DNA of 6,385 nt from Arenimonas sp. (GTDB taxonomy: Bacteria > Pseudomonadota > Gammaproteobacteria > Xanthomonadales > Xanthomonadaceae), in contig DNNT01000321.1 of NCBI GenBank assembly GCA_003497545.1, positions 523-6,907 on the forward strand, given 5' to 3'. Shown here in pieces: positions 1 to 5,988 of the stretch; the first letter of the stretch is position 1; every line of letters starts with the position of its first letter. Under the pieces are notes generated by a model. It did no database searches and was not told the origin of the DNA. It saw only the letters and a program-made list of their open reading frames with translations. Position numbers and translations under genes: made by a program.

Positions 1-363
1 GCCGCCGGCCAGCACCAGGTCGGCTTCGCCGAGGCGGATGCGGTCGGCCGCCAGCGCCACGGCCTGCAGGCCGGAGGAGCAGAAGCGGTTGATGGTCTGG
101 GCGGCAATCACGTTCGGCAGGCCGGCCAGCAGCAGGCCGATGCGCGCCACGTTCATGCCCTGCTCGCCCTCGGGCATGGCGCAGCCGATGATGGCGTCGT
201 CGATGCGGGTGGGGTCGATGCCGGGGCACTGGTCCACCACGGCGCGCAGCACGTGGGCCAGCATTTCGTCGGGACGGGTGTTGCGGAAGACGCCGCGCGG
301 GGCCTTGCCCACCGGGGTGCGGGTGGTGGCGACGATGTAGGCGTCCTGGATTTGCTTGGTCAT
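1..363 (-). CDS. fadA: Acetyl-CoA C-acyltransferase (3-ketoacyl-CoA thiolase), N-terminal part, cut by window edge
   Basis: Only the first 121 codons are present; thiolases are usually about 390-400 residues, so roughly two thirds lies beyond the left edge. The enzyme cleaves 3-ketoacyl-CoA with CoA to acetyl-CoA and a shortened acyl-CoA, the last step of a beta-oxidation cycle, in the cytoplasm. The translation starts MTKQIQDAYIVATTRTPVGK, the typical thiolase N-terminus. It contains the active-site motif NRFCSSGLQA with the nucleophilic cysteine at residue 95, and ends in the conserved GEADLVLAGG stretch. The ATG at 361-363 is preceded by AAGGA (371-375, minus strand) at 7 bases. It starts 20 bases after the fadN stop, so it is the third gene of the TetR-fadN-fadA operon. 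The family call is firm. Its assignment to FadA/FadI-type degradative thiolase rather than a biosynthetic acetoacetyl-CoA thiolase rests mainly on the operon context. Confidence 0.93.
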   Translation of the reverse strand, partial: MTKQIQDAYIVATTRTPVGKAPRGVFRNTRPDEMLAHVLRAVVDQCPGIDPTRIDDAIIGCAMPEGEQGMNVARIGLLLAGLPNVIAAQTINRFCSSGLQAVALAADRIRLGEADLVLAGG

Positions 364-383
364 GGTCGGTTCCTTGTCGTCGC

Positions 384-2753
384 TCAGTTGCGCAGCGGCT
401 TGCCGTTCTTGAGCATGTAGGCGATGCGTTCCTGGGTCTTGGGCATCTGCGCCAGGGCCACGAAGTGCTCGCGTTCGAGCTTGAGCAGCCAGGCCTCGTC
501 CACCAGCGCGCCGCGGTCCACGTCGCCGCCGCACATCACGGTGGCGATGCGCTTGCTGACCTCGTAGTCGTGCTCGGAGATGAAGCGGCCCTCGAGCATG
601 TTCTCCAGCATCATGCGGAAGGTGGCGATGCCGACGTCGCCGGCCACCGGGATGCCACGCGCCGGCAGCGGCGGGCGGTAGCCCGACTCGGCCAGGGCGC
701 GGGCCTGGGCCTTGGCCACGTGCAGCAGCTCGAAGGCGTTGAAGACCACCACGTCGCCCTCGCGGGCCAGCTTCAGCTCCTTGGCCTCGAGCGCCGAGGC
801 GGAGACCTTGCCCATCGCCACGGCCTCGAAGTAGGGCTTGAGCTGGGCGAACACGTCGCCGCCCGGGCCGGCCGCCTGCGCGGCGCGCAGCGCGATTTCC
901 TTCAGGCCGCCGCCGGCCGGCAGCAGGCCCACGCCGGCCTCGACCAGGCCGATGTAGCTTTCCAGCGCGAACACGGTGCGGGCCGAATGCATCTGGAACT
1001 CGCAGCCGCCGCCCAGGGCCAGGCTGCGCACGGCCGCGACCACCGGCACCAGCGAATACTTGATGCGCTGGCTGGCGGACTGGAAGGTTTCCACCATGGC
1101 CTCGAACTCGGCCAGCTTGCCGGCCTGCAGCGAGGCCATGGCGCCGGAAAGGTCGGCACCGGCCGAGAACGGCTCTTTCGGCTGCCAGATCACCAGGCCC
1201 TGGAAGTCCTTCTCGGCGCGGTCCACGGCCTCGAGCACGCCGGCCAGCACGCCGTCGCCGACGGTGTTCATCTTGGTCTTGAAGCTGAGCACCGCGATGC
1301 CGTCGCCGTCATGCCACATGCGCACCGCATCGGTTTCGAACACGGTCTCGCCCGGCGCGGCGCGTTCGCCCAGCACGGGGTCGGGGAAACGCTGGCGCTG
1401 GTAGACGGGCAGGGTGGAACGCGGCAGCTTGCCGCCGCGCGCCGGGCTGAAGCTGCCCTCGGCGGCGTGCACGCCGTCGCGGCCGTCGAACACCCAGTCC
1501 GGCAGCGGCGCGCTGGACATGGCCTTGCCGGCCACGATGTCCTCGGCGATCCACTCGGCCACCTGCTTCCAGCCGGCGGCCTGCCAGGTCTCGAACGGGC
1601 CCAGGCTCCAGCCGTAGCCCCAGCGGATGGCGAGGTCGACGTCGCGGGCGGTCTCGGCGATCGAGGCCAGGTGGTAGGCGCTGTAGTGGAACAGGTCGCG
1701 GAACACCGCCCACAGGAACTTCGCCTGCGGGTGCTCGCTGGCGCGAAGCTGGGCGAACTTGGCGGCCGGGTCCTTGTTCTTGAGGATGGCCACGACCTCC
1801 GGGTCGGCGACGCCGGTGGCGGGGCGGTAGTCCTGGGCCTTGAGGTCCAGCACGACGATGTCCTTGCCCTTCTTCATGAAGATGCCGGCGCCGGTCTTCT
1901 GGCCCAGGGCGCCCTTGGCGATCAGGGCCTGCAGCCAATCCGGGGCCTTGAAGTACTTGTGCCAGGGGTCGTCGGGCAGGGTGTCGGCCATGGTCTTGAT
2001 GACGTGGGCCATGGTGTCCAGGCCGACCACGTCGGACGTGCGGTAGGTGGCCGACTTCGGGCGGCCGAGCAGGGGGCCGGTCAGGGCGTCCACCTCGTCG
2101 AAACCCAGGCCCGACTGGGCCGTGTGGTGCAGGGTGGAGAGGATGGAAAACACGCCGATGCGGTTGCCGATGAAGTTGGGCGTGTCCTTGGCGTAGACCA
2201 CGCCCTTGCCCAGGGTGGTGACCAGGAAAGTCTCAAGCCCTTCAAGCACTTGCTTGTCAGTCTTCGCGCAAGGGATGAGCTCGGCGAGGTGCATGTAGCG
2301 CGGCGGGTTGAAGAAGTGCACGCCGCAGAAGCGGGTGTGCATGGACTCCGGCAGCACCTCGGCCAGGCCGTTGATGCTCAGGCCCGAGGTGTTCGAGGCC
2401 AGGATGGCGTGCGGGGCCACGTAGGCCTCGATGCGGTCGTAGAGCGCCTTCTTCCAGTCCATGCGCTCGGCGATGGCCTCGATGATCAGGTCGCAGTCGC
2501 GCAGCAGCTCCAGGTGCTGGTCGTAGTTGGCCGGCGTGATCGCCGCCGCCTTGGCCTTGCTGGCGAAGGGGGCGGGGGAGAGCTTGCCGAGGTTGGCGAT
2601 GGCTTTCTCGACGACGCCGTTGGGGCTGCCTTCCTTGGCCGGAAGGTCGAACAGGACGGTGTCCACGTCGGCGTTGGCGAGGTGGGCGGCGATCTGCGCG
2701 CCCATCACGCCGGCGCCGAGCACGGCCACCTTGCGGATGCGAAGTTGCGGCAT
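384..2753 (-). CDS. fadN: 3-hydroxyacyl-CoA dehydrogenase / enoyl-CoA hydratase, FadN type
   Basis: Bifunctional cytoplasmic beta-oxidation enzyme of 789 residues: it hydrates 2-enoyl-CoA and oxidises the L-3-hydroxyacyl-CoA with NAD+. Domain order is dehydrogenase first and hydratase last, the order of Bacillus FadN and the reverse of E. coli FadB. Residues about 6-190 form the NAD-binding fold, with GAGVMG at 13-18, SNTS at 120-123 and HFFNP with probable catalytic His146, paired with Glu158. Residues about 191-400 are the dehydrogenase C-terminal region, starting at KDTPNFIGNR. Residues about 475-690 are a crotonase domain with FSAGADL (529-535) and LALGGGCEF (578-586). Glu585 and Glu605 lie 20 residues apart, exactly like Glu144/Glu164 of rat enoyl-CoA hydratase, so both activities look intact. 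The ATG has GGAG 8 bases upstream. The gene is 33 bases after the tetR stop and 20 before fadA. Automatic annotation may call it FadB or 'fatty oxidation complex alpha'. Confidence 0.95.
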   Translation of the reverse strand: MPQLRIRKVAVLGAGVMGAQIAAHLANADVDTVLFDLPAKEGSPNGVVEKAIANLGKLSPAPFASKAKAAAITPANYDQHLELLRDCDLIIEAIAERMDWKKALYDRIEAYVAPHAILASNTSGLSINGLAEVLPESMHTRFCGVHFFNPPRYMHLAELIPCAKTDKQVLEGLETFLVTTLGKGVVYAKDTPNFIGNRIGVFSILSTLHHTAQSGLGFDEVDALTGPLLGRPKSATYRTSDVVGLDTMAHVIKTMADTLPDDPWHKYFKAPDWLQALIAKGALGQKTGAGIFMKKGKDIVVLDLKAQDYRPATGVADPEVVAILKNKDPAAKFAQLRASEHPQAKFLWAVFRDLFHYSAYHLASIAETARDVDLAIRWGYGWSLGPFETWQAAGWKQVAEWIAEDIVAGKAMSSAPLPDWVFDGRDGVHAAEGSFSPARGGKLPRSTLPVYQRQRFPDPVLGERAAPGETVFETDAVRMWHDGDGIAVLSFKTKMNTVGDGVLAGVLEAVDRAEKDFQGLVIWQPKEPFSAGADLSGAMASLQAGKLAEFEAMVETFQSASQRIKYSLVPVVAAVRSLALGGGCEFQMHSARTVFALESYIGLVEAGVGLLPAGGGLKEIALRAAQAAGPGGDVFAQLKPYFEAVAMGKVSASALEAKELKLAREGDVVVFNAFELLHVAKAQARALAESGYRPPLPARGIPVAGDVGIATFRMMLENMLEGRFISEHDYEVSKRIATVMCGGDVDRGALVDEAWLLKLEREHFVALAQMPKTQERIAYMLKNGKPLRN

Positions 2754-2786
2754 GGTTGAAGCTCCGTGGGAGGAGGAAACGGGGGC

Positions 2787-3407
2787 TCAGCCGGCCCGGA
2801 GGCCGGCGGCGGCGAAGCGGATCAGGCCCTGGGCGGCCTTTTCGCAGTGGGCCTTCTCGGACACGCCCGAGGGCCGCTTGATCAGGCCGAAATCGGCCAT
2901 GGCGTAGGTCAGGGCGCCGGCGGTGAAGTCCAGGCGCCAGTACAGGTCTTCCTTGGCCAGGTCGGGCAGGGCCTGGCCGATGGCCTTGGCGAACTCGCGC
3001 AGAACGTGGCCGTAGTTGTCGGACAGGAACTTGCGCAGGCGGTCGTTCTTCTCGGCGAACGCACGGGCCAGGACCCGGACGAAGGCCGAGCCGCCGTGGC
3101 GGTCGAGGGTGAGGGCCAGGGGCGGCTCGATGAAGGCGGCCAGGATGGCCTCCAGGTCGCCGGGCTTCTCGGACTGGGCCTTGCGCAGCAGGGCCAGGCG
3201 GCGTTCGCTCATGTCGTCCATGCGGCGCCGGAAGACCTCGTTGACCAGGTTTTCCTTGCTGCCGAAGTGGTAGTTCACGGCGGCGATGTTGACGTCGGCG
3301 CGGCTGGTGACCTGCCGCAGCGAGGTGCCGGCGAAGCCGTGCTGGGCGAAGAGCTCCTCGGCGGCGCCGAGGATGCGTTCCTTGGTGTTGAAGTGGGTCG
3401 TCGTCAT
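2787..3407 (-). CDS. TetR/AcrR-family transcriptional regulator, PsrA-like, probable fatty-acid sensor
   Basis: A 206-residue protein of typical TetR length. The N-terminal DNA-binding domain spans about residues 8-54, with the helix-turn-helix at about 28-47 (SLRQVTSRADVNIAAVNYHF) followed by GSKENLVNEVF. This region closely resembles, from memory, Pseudomonas aeruginosa PsrA, a long-chain fatty acid-responsive TetR repressor that controls beta-oxidation genes. The remainder (about 60-206) is helical and would be the ligand-binding and dimerisation domain; it is less conserved and does not identify the ligand. The gene is first in an operon with fadN and fadA, so autorepression relieved by acyl-CoA or free fatty acid is the likely mode of control. 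A promoter and a PsrA-like inverted repeat lie directly upstream. The ATG at 3405-3407 lacks a strong Shine-Dalgarno (only GGCAGG close by), but the HTH position supports this start. The family is certain; the ligand and the PsrA orthology are inference. Confidence 0.93.
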   Translation of the reverse strand: MTTTHFNTKERILGAAEELFAQHGFAGTSLRQVTSRADVNIAAVNYHFGSKENLVNEVFRRRMDDMSERRLALLRKAQSEKPGDLEAILAAFIEPPLALTLDRHGGSAFVRVLARAFAEKNDRLRKFLSDNYGHVLREFAKAIGQALPDLAKEDLYWRLDFTAGALTYAMADFGLIKRPSGVSEKAHCEKAAQGLIRFAAAGLRAG

Positions 3408-3426
3408 GGCCTGCCAGCGTTCGATT

Positions 3427-3440
3427 CAAACGTGTGTTGG
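3427..3440. promoter_or_regulatory. Candidate operator for the PsrA-like TetR regulator
   Basis: The plus strand reads CAAAC-GTGT-GTTGG, an inverted repeat of 5-base arms with a 4-base spacer and one mismatch from the perfect CAAAC/GTTTG pair. The described PsrA operator in Pseudomonas is G/CAAAC(N2-4)GTTTG/C, so both arms and the spacer fit apart from that base. The site covers the predicted transcription start (about 3436) and begins 2 bases downstream of the -10 box, where a bound repressor would block initiation. That the neighbouring regulator binds here is inference. Confidence 0.6.
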
Positions 3441-3442
3441 CG

Positions 3443-3470
3443 AGTGTACGCCGGCCGCGGCCGCCGTCAA
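3443..3470 (-). promoter_or_regulatory. Predicted sigma70 promoter of the tetR-fadN-fadA operon
   Basis: On the minus strand, TTGACG (3465-3470; 5 of 6 against TTGACA) is followed by a 16-base spacer and TACACT (3443-3448; 4 of 6 against TATAAT). The predicted start point is near 3436, giving a leader of about 28 bases before the tetR ATG. The spacer is entirely G/C and contains a 12-base perfect palindrome, CGGCCGCGGCCG (3452-3463). The assignment rests on consensus match and position only. Confidence 0.65.
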
Positions 3471-3482
3471 ATGGGCAATTGA
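3467..3482. promoter_or_regulatory. Second AT-rich dyad overlapping the -35 box, possible auxiliary operator
   Basis: TCAAAT-GGGC-AATTGA is an imperfect inverted repeat: six-base arms, one mismatch and a 4-base spacer. It has the same geometry as the better site at 3427-3440 and shares the CAAA core. Its centre lies 41 bases from the other, about four helical turns. It overlaps the predicted -35 hexamer of the tetR operon. Similarity to a PsrA box is weaker, so it may be coincidental. Confidence 0.3.
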
Positions 3483-3492
3483 AACAAGCGCA

Positions 3493-3528
3493 GGGCCGGA
3501 GGGTTCCCGGGCAGGGGTGAGGGCGGGG
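3493..3528 (+). other. G-run cluster compatible with a G-quadruplex
   Basis: Six runs of three or four G on the plus strand (3493-3495, 3501-3503, 3509-3511, 3514-3517, 3521-3523, 3525-3528) are separated by loops of 5, 5, 2, 3 and 1 bases. The last four runs alone satisfy the canonical G3+N1-7 rule. The cluster lies between the tetR promoter and the probable ndk -10 element, on the non-template strand for ndk. The motif match is direct; that it folds or acts in the cell is not shown. Confidence 0.5.
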
Positions 3529-3552
3529 TGCCGGATGCTGCTGGAAATATTC

Positions 3553-3618
3553 AGGGATTTGCGCTAAACCCTCGATTGGACGGGGTTTTGTGTTAAATTC
3601 AGCGGCCCGATAAACCCC
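3553..3618. repeat. Alternating GGGTTT / AAACCC inverted-repeat arms upstream of ndk
   Basis: Four arms alternate: AGGGATTT (3553-3560), AAACCCT (3566-3572), GGGGTTT (3582-3588) and AAACCCC (3612-3618). Arms 1 and 2 can pair around a 5-base loop with one bulged A; arms 2 and 3 form a 6-base dyad; arms 3 and 4 form a perfect 7-base dyad that encloses the probable ndk -10 element. AAACCC also occurs as a direct repeat 46 bases apart. Because most of this lies upstream of the expected start point, it would act in DNA rather than RNA. Function is unknown. Confidence 0.4.
3591..3599 (+). promoter_or_regulatory. Probable extended -10 element for the ndk-rlmN-pilF operon
   Basis: TGTTAAATT (3591-3599) reads as an extended -10, TG plus one base plus TAAATT (4 of 6 against TATAAT). 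No good -35 hexamer is found 16-18 bases upstream; TTGGAC at 3576-3581 is too close. The start point would be near 3605, giving a leader of about 35 bases. It is the only clear AT-rich box ahead of ndk in this orientation. Confidence 0.4.
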
Positions 3619-3639
3619 TGCAACCTACGGAGTTAGACC

Positions 3640-4065
3640 ATGGCGCTGGAGCGCACCATTTCCATCATCAAGCCCGACGCGGTCGCCAAGAACGTCATCG
3701 GCGAGATCTACAGCCGCTTCGAGAAGGCCGGCCTCAAGGTCGTCGCCGCGAAGATGAAGCACCTCTCCCGCAAGGAAGCCGAAGGCTTCTACGCCGTGCA
3801 CCGCGAGCGTCCGTTCTTCAACGCGCTGGTCGAGTTCATGATCTCCGGCCCGGTGATGATCCAGGTGCTCGAGGGCGAGAACGCCGTCGCCAAGAACCGC
3901 GAGCTGATGGGCGCCACCAACCCGAAGGAAGCCGCGCCGGGCACCATCCGCGCCGATTTCGCCCAGTCCATCGACGCCAACGCCGTGCACGGTTCGGACA
4001 GCCTGGAGAACGCGGCCATCGAAACCGCGTACTTCTTCGCCGCCACCGAGCTCTGCCCGCGCTGA
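3640..4065 (+). CDS. ndk: Nucleoside diphosphate kinase
   Basis: A 141-residue protein, full length for the family (E. coli Ndk has 143). It transfers the gamma-phosphate from ATP to other nucleoside diphosphates through a phosphohistidine, maintaining NTP and dNTP pools in the cytoplasm. The signature NAVHGSDS contains the phosphorylated His117. Other expected nucleotide-site residues are present: Lys11 in IIKPDAV, Tyr51, Phe59, Arg87, Thr93, Arg104 and Asn114. The ATG is preceded by GGAG (3629-3632) with a 7-base gap. It is the first gene of a plus-strand operon, divergent from the fatty-acid operon across 232 bases. The TGA stop lies inside the ribosome-binding site of rlmN, and no terminator separates them. 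Nothing unusual is seen in the protein. Confidence 0.98.
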   Translation: MALERTISIIKPDAVAKNVIGEIYSRFEKAGLKVVAAKMKHLSRKEAEGFYAVHRERPFFNALVEFMISGPVMIQVLEGENAVAKNRELMGATNPKEAAPGTIRADFAQSIDANAVHGSDSLENAAIETAYFFAATELCPR

Positions 4066-4068
4066 GGA
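4064..4068 (+). promoter_or_regulatory. Ribosome binding site of rlmN, overlapping the ndk stop
   Basis: GAGGA sits 5 bases before the GTG start at 4074 and shares its first two bases with the ndk TGA (4063-4065). This supports the GTG start and suggests that ribosomes ending ndk can reinitiate on rlmN. Confidence 0.7.
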
Positions 4069-4073
4069 AAACC

Positions 4074-5225
4074 GTGACCGAGGTCGTCGCCAAGACCAAC
4101 CTGCTCGACCTCGATCGCGAGGGCATGGAGCGCTTCTTCGCCGAAACCCTCGGCGAGAAGCGCTTCCGCGCCCACCAGGTGATGAAGTGGATCTACCACC
4201 AGCACGTCACCGACTTCGCGCAGATGACCGACGTGGGCAAGGCGCTGCGCGCCAAGCTGGAAACCCACGCCGAAATCCGCCCGCCGAGCGTGCAGTTCGA
4301 CAAGCCCTCGGCGGACGGCACCCACAAGTGGCTGCTGGGCATGGACTCGGGCAATGCCATCGAGACCGTGTTCATCCCCGACAAGGGCCGCGGCACGCTG
4401 TGCGTCTCCAGCCAGGTCGGCTGCGGCCTGAACTGCCAGTTCTGCTCCACCGCAACGCAGGGCTTCAACCGCAACCTCAGCACCGCCGAGATCATCGGCC
4501 AGGTGTGGGTGGCCTCGAAGCACCTGGGCAACAAGACCCACCTGCATCGCAAGCTCACCAACGTGGTGATGATGGGCATGGGCGAGCCGCTGCTGAACTT
4601 CGACAACGTCGTGCGTGCCATGAACCTGATGCGCGACGACCTGGGCTTCGGCCTGGCGAACAAGCGCGTCACCCTGTCCACCGCGGGCCTGGTGCCCATG
4701 ATCGACCGGCTGGGCGAGGAGAGCGACGTGTCGCTCGCGGTCTCGCTGCACGCCCCGAACGACGAGCTGCGCACCCAGCTGGTGCCGCTCAACAAGAAAT
4801 ACCCCATCGCCGAACTGATGGCCGCCTGCGTGCGCTACCTGCAGCGCCGCAAGAAGGGCGAATCGATCACCTTCGAATACACGCTCATGAAGGGCGTGAA
4901 CGACACCCCGGAAATCGCCCGCCAGCTGGCGCGGCTGATGAAGCAGTTCTGCAACCAGGTGCAGTACTCGGAAGCGGGCAAGGTCAACCTGATTCCGTTC
5001 AACCCGTTCCCGGGCACCCGCTTCGAGCGCAGCGACGAAGCGACGATCCGCGCCTTCCAGAAGATCCTGCTCGACGCCGGCGTGCTCACCATGGTGCGCC
5101 GCACCCGTGGCGACGACATCGACGCGGCCTGCGGCCAGCTCAAGGGCCAGGTCATGGACCGCACCCGCCGCCAGGCCGAATTCAAGCGCAAGCTCGAAGA
5201 AAAGGGAGTCTCCGATGCCGCGTAA
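4074..5225 (+). CDS. rlmN: 23S rRNA (A2503-C2) / tRNA (A37-C2) methyltransferase, radical SAM
   Basis: A 383-residue radical SAM enzyme that makes 2-methyladenosine at A2503 of 23S rRNA and at A37 of certain tRNAs, supporting translational fidelity. The CxxxCxxC cluster motif is CGLNCQFC, with Cys117, Cys121 and Cys124 binding the [4Fe-4S] centre. Cys353 (in AACGQL) corresponds to the methyl-carrying Cys355 of E. coli, Cys110 to the resolving Cys118, and Glu97 to Glu105. GMGEPLLN (168-175) is a further RlmN/Cfr signature. All mechanistic residues are therefore present. The long N-terminal extension before the cluster and the RlmN residue pattern favour RlmN over the resistance methyltransferase Cfr. 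It begins with GTG, 8 bases after the ndk stop, and its end overlaps pilF by 11 bases. The order ndk-rlmN-pilF matches the known arrangement in Pseudomonas. Confidence 0.97.
   Translation: MTEVVAKTNLLDLDREGMERFFAETLGEKRFRAHQVMKWIYHQHVTDFAQMTDVGKALRAKLETHAEIRPPSVQFDKPSADGTHKWLLGMDSGNAIETVFIPDKGRGTLCVSSQVGCGLNCQFCSTATQGFNRNLSTAEIIGQVWVASKHLGNKTHLHRKLTNVVMMGMGEPLLNFDNVVRAMNLMRDDLGFGLANKRVTLSTAGLVPMIDRLGEESDVSLAVSLHAPNDELRTQLVPLNKKYPIAELMAACVRYLQRRKKGESITFEYTLMKGVNDTPEIARQLARLMKQFCNQVQYSEAGKVNLIPFNPFPGTRFERSDEATIRAFQKILLDAGVLTMVRRTRGDDIDAACGQLKGQVMDRTRRQAEFKRKLEEKGVSDAA
5202..5208 (+). promoter_or_regulatory. Ribosome binding site fixing the pilF start
   Basis: AAGGGAG lies 6 bases before the ATG at 5215, inside the last codons of rlmN. 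It supports 5215 over the longer in-frame reading from 5107, which would add 36 residues in front of the lipoprotein signal peptide. Confidence 0.7.
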
Positions 5226-5988
5226 GTCCTTCCCGGTGCTGTCCGCCCTCATGCTGGCCCTCGCGCTCGCGGGCTGCGCGTCCGGCGGCGCGGCACCGAA
5301 GCAGGTGACCACCGAGGCCACCATGAGCAGCAAGGGCCTGGCGAACCTGCAGCTGGCGCAGAACTACCTGCGCGCCGGCAAGCTTGACCTCGCCATGGAC
5401 CGCGCCAACCGCGCGCTCCGCCACGATCCCGATTCGGCCGACGTGCAGATCGTGCTGGGCATGATCCGCCAGTCGCTCGACGACGAAGCCCGCGCCGGCG
5501 AGCACTTCGCCCGCGCGGTGAAGCTGGCCCCGGAAAGCGGCCACGTGCTCAACGTGCACGGTGCCTGGCTGTGCGAACACGGCAGGGCCGACGAGGCCGA
5601 CGCGCTGTTCGCCCGCGCGGTGCGCGACCCGTTCTACGAGGCCAAGGCGCAGAGCTATTACAACGCCGGCCGCTGCGCCATGCAGGCAGGCAACCTCGAA
5701 CGCGCCGAGGCGCCGCTGCGCAAGGGCCTGGAGCTCGCGCCGGAAGACCCGCTGCTGCTCGAGCAGATGGCCCGCCTGCAGTTCCGCCAGGGCAATTTCC
5801 TCGGCGCGCGCGCCTTCGTGCAGCGTCGCGAGGCCCTGGGCGAGGTCGGCGCCGAAATGCTCGAGCTGGCCACCTCAATCGAAGAAGGCGCGGGCGACCG
5901 CGCCGCCGCCGAACGCTACCGCAGCCGCCTGCGGGAGCAGTTCCCGGACCACACGCCCAACTCCCCGGAGGGGACGCCGCAGTCATGA
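5215..5988 (+). CDS. pilF: Type IV pilus biogenesis lipoprotein PilF/PilW, TPR protein (pilotin)
   Basis: A 257-residue protein, close to P. aeruginosa PilF (about 250). PilF is an outer-membrane lipoprotein that carries the secretin PilQ to the outer membrane and promotes its multimerisation for type IV pilus function. Residues 1-20 are a lipoprotein signal peptide (PRK, a hydrophobic core, lipobox LAGC) with lipidated Cys21. Ala22 at +2 fits outer-membrane sorting. About six tetratricopeptide repeats follow, at roughly 41-74, 75-108, 109-142, 146-179, 180-213 and a degenerate one at 214-246. Typical pieces are [20 protein letters not shown] and [17 protein letters not shown]. The C-terminal tail is short and polar. 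The start overlaps the rlmN end by 11 bases and the stop overlaps the next ATG by 4, so expression is probably coupled to both. TPR lipoproteins are a broad class; the specific PilF call depends on the rlmN/rodZ context as well as on length and repeat number. Confidence 0.92.
   Translation: MPRKSFPVLSALMLALALAGCASGGAAPKQVTTEATMSSKGLANLQLAQNYLRAGKLDLAMDRANRALRHDPDSADVQIVLGMIRQSLDDEARAGEHFARAVKLAPESGHVLNVHGAWLCEHGRADEADALFARAVRDPFYEAKAQSYYNAGRCAMQAGNLERAEAPLRKGLELAPEDPLLLEQMARLQFRQGNFLGARAFVQRREALGEVGAEMLELATSIEEGAGDRAAAERYRSRLREQFPDHTPNSPEGTPQS

Noticed and set aside
465..2759. A 764-residue open frame on the plus strand running antisense through nearly all of fadN
   Set aside because: It is a composition effect: strong G/C at third codon positions removes stops from the opposite strand. 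The translation is rich in Gly, Ala, His, Val and Leu with no recognisable motif, and the fadN frame has intact catalytic residues throughout.
2754..2786. Possible terminator or regulatory site between tetR and fadN
   Set aside because: The 33 bases show no stem-loop with a U-run, only the fadN ribosome site, so read-through is expected.
2257..3429. A 390-residue minus-strand frame spanning the tetR gene, the gap and the start of fadN
   Set aside because: Arg/Pro/Gly-rich out-of-frame reading of two real genes that have their own starts, stops and ribosome sites. It does not suggest a fusion.
5107..5214. A 36-residue upstream extension of pilF
   Set aside because: It would bury the lipoprotein signal peptide. 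The ATG at 5215 has AAGGGAG at the right distance and places the lipobox cysteine at residue 21.
4074..5225. Cfr-type antibiotic resistance methyltransferase as an alternative to RlmN
   Set aside because: The residue pattern, length and conserved ndk-rlmN-pilF setting fit housekeeping RlmN, and there are no signs of mobile DNA nearby.
3789..5333. A 514-residue open frame on the minus strand opposite ndk, rlmN and the start of pilF
   Set aside because: Same antisense GC artefact. It crosses three well-supported genes and shows repetitive Gly/Val/His/Gln-rich sequence without domain signals.
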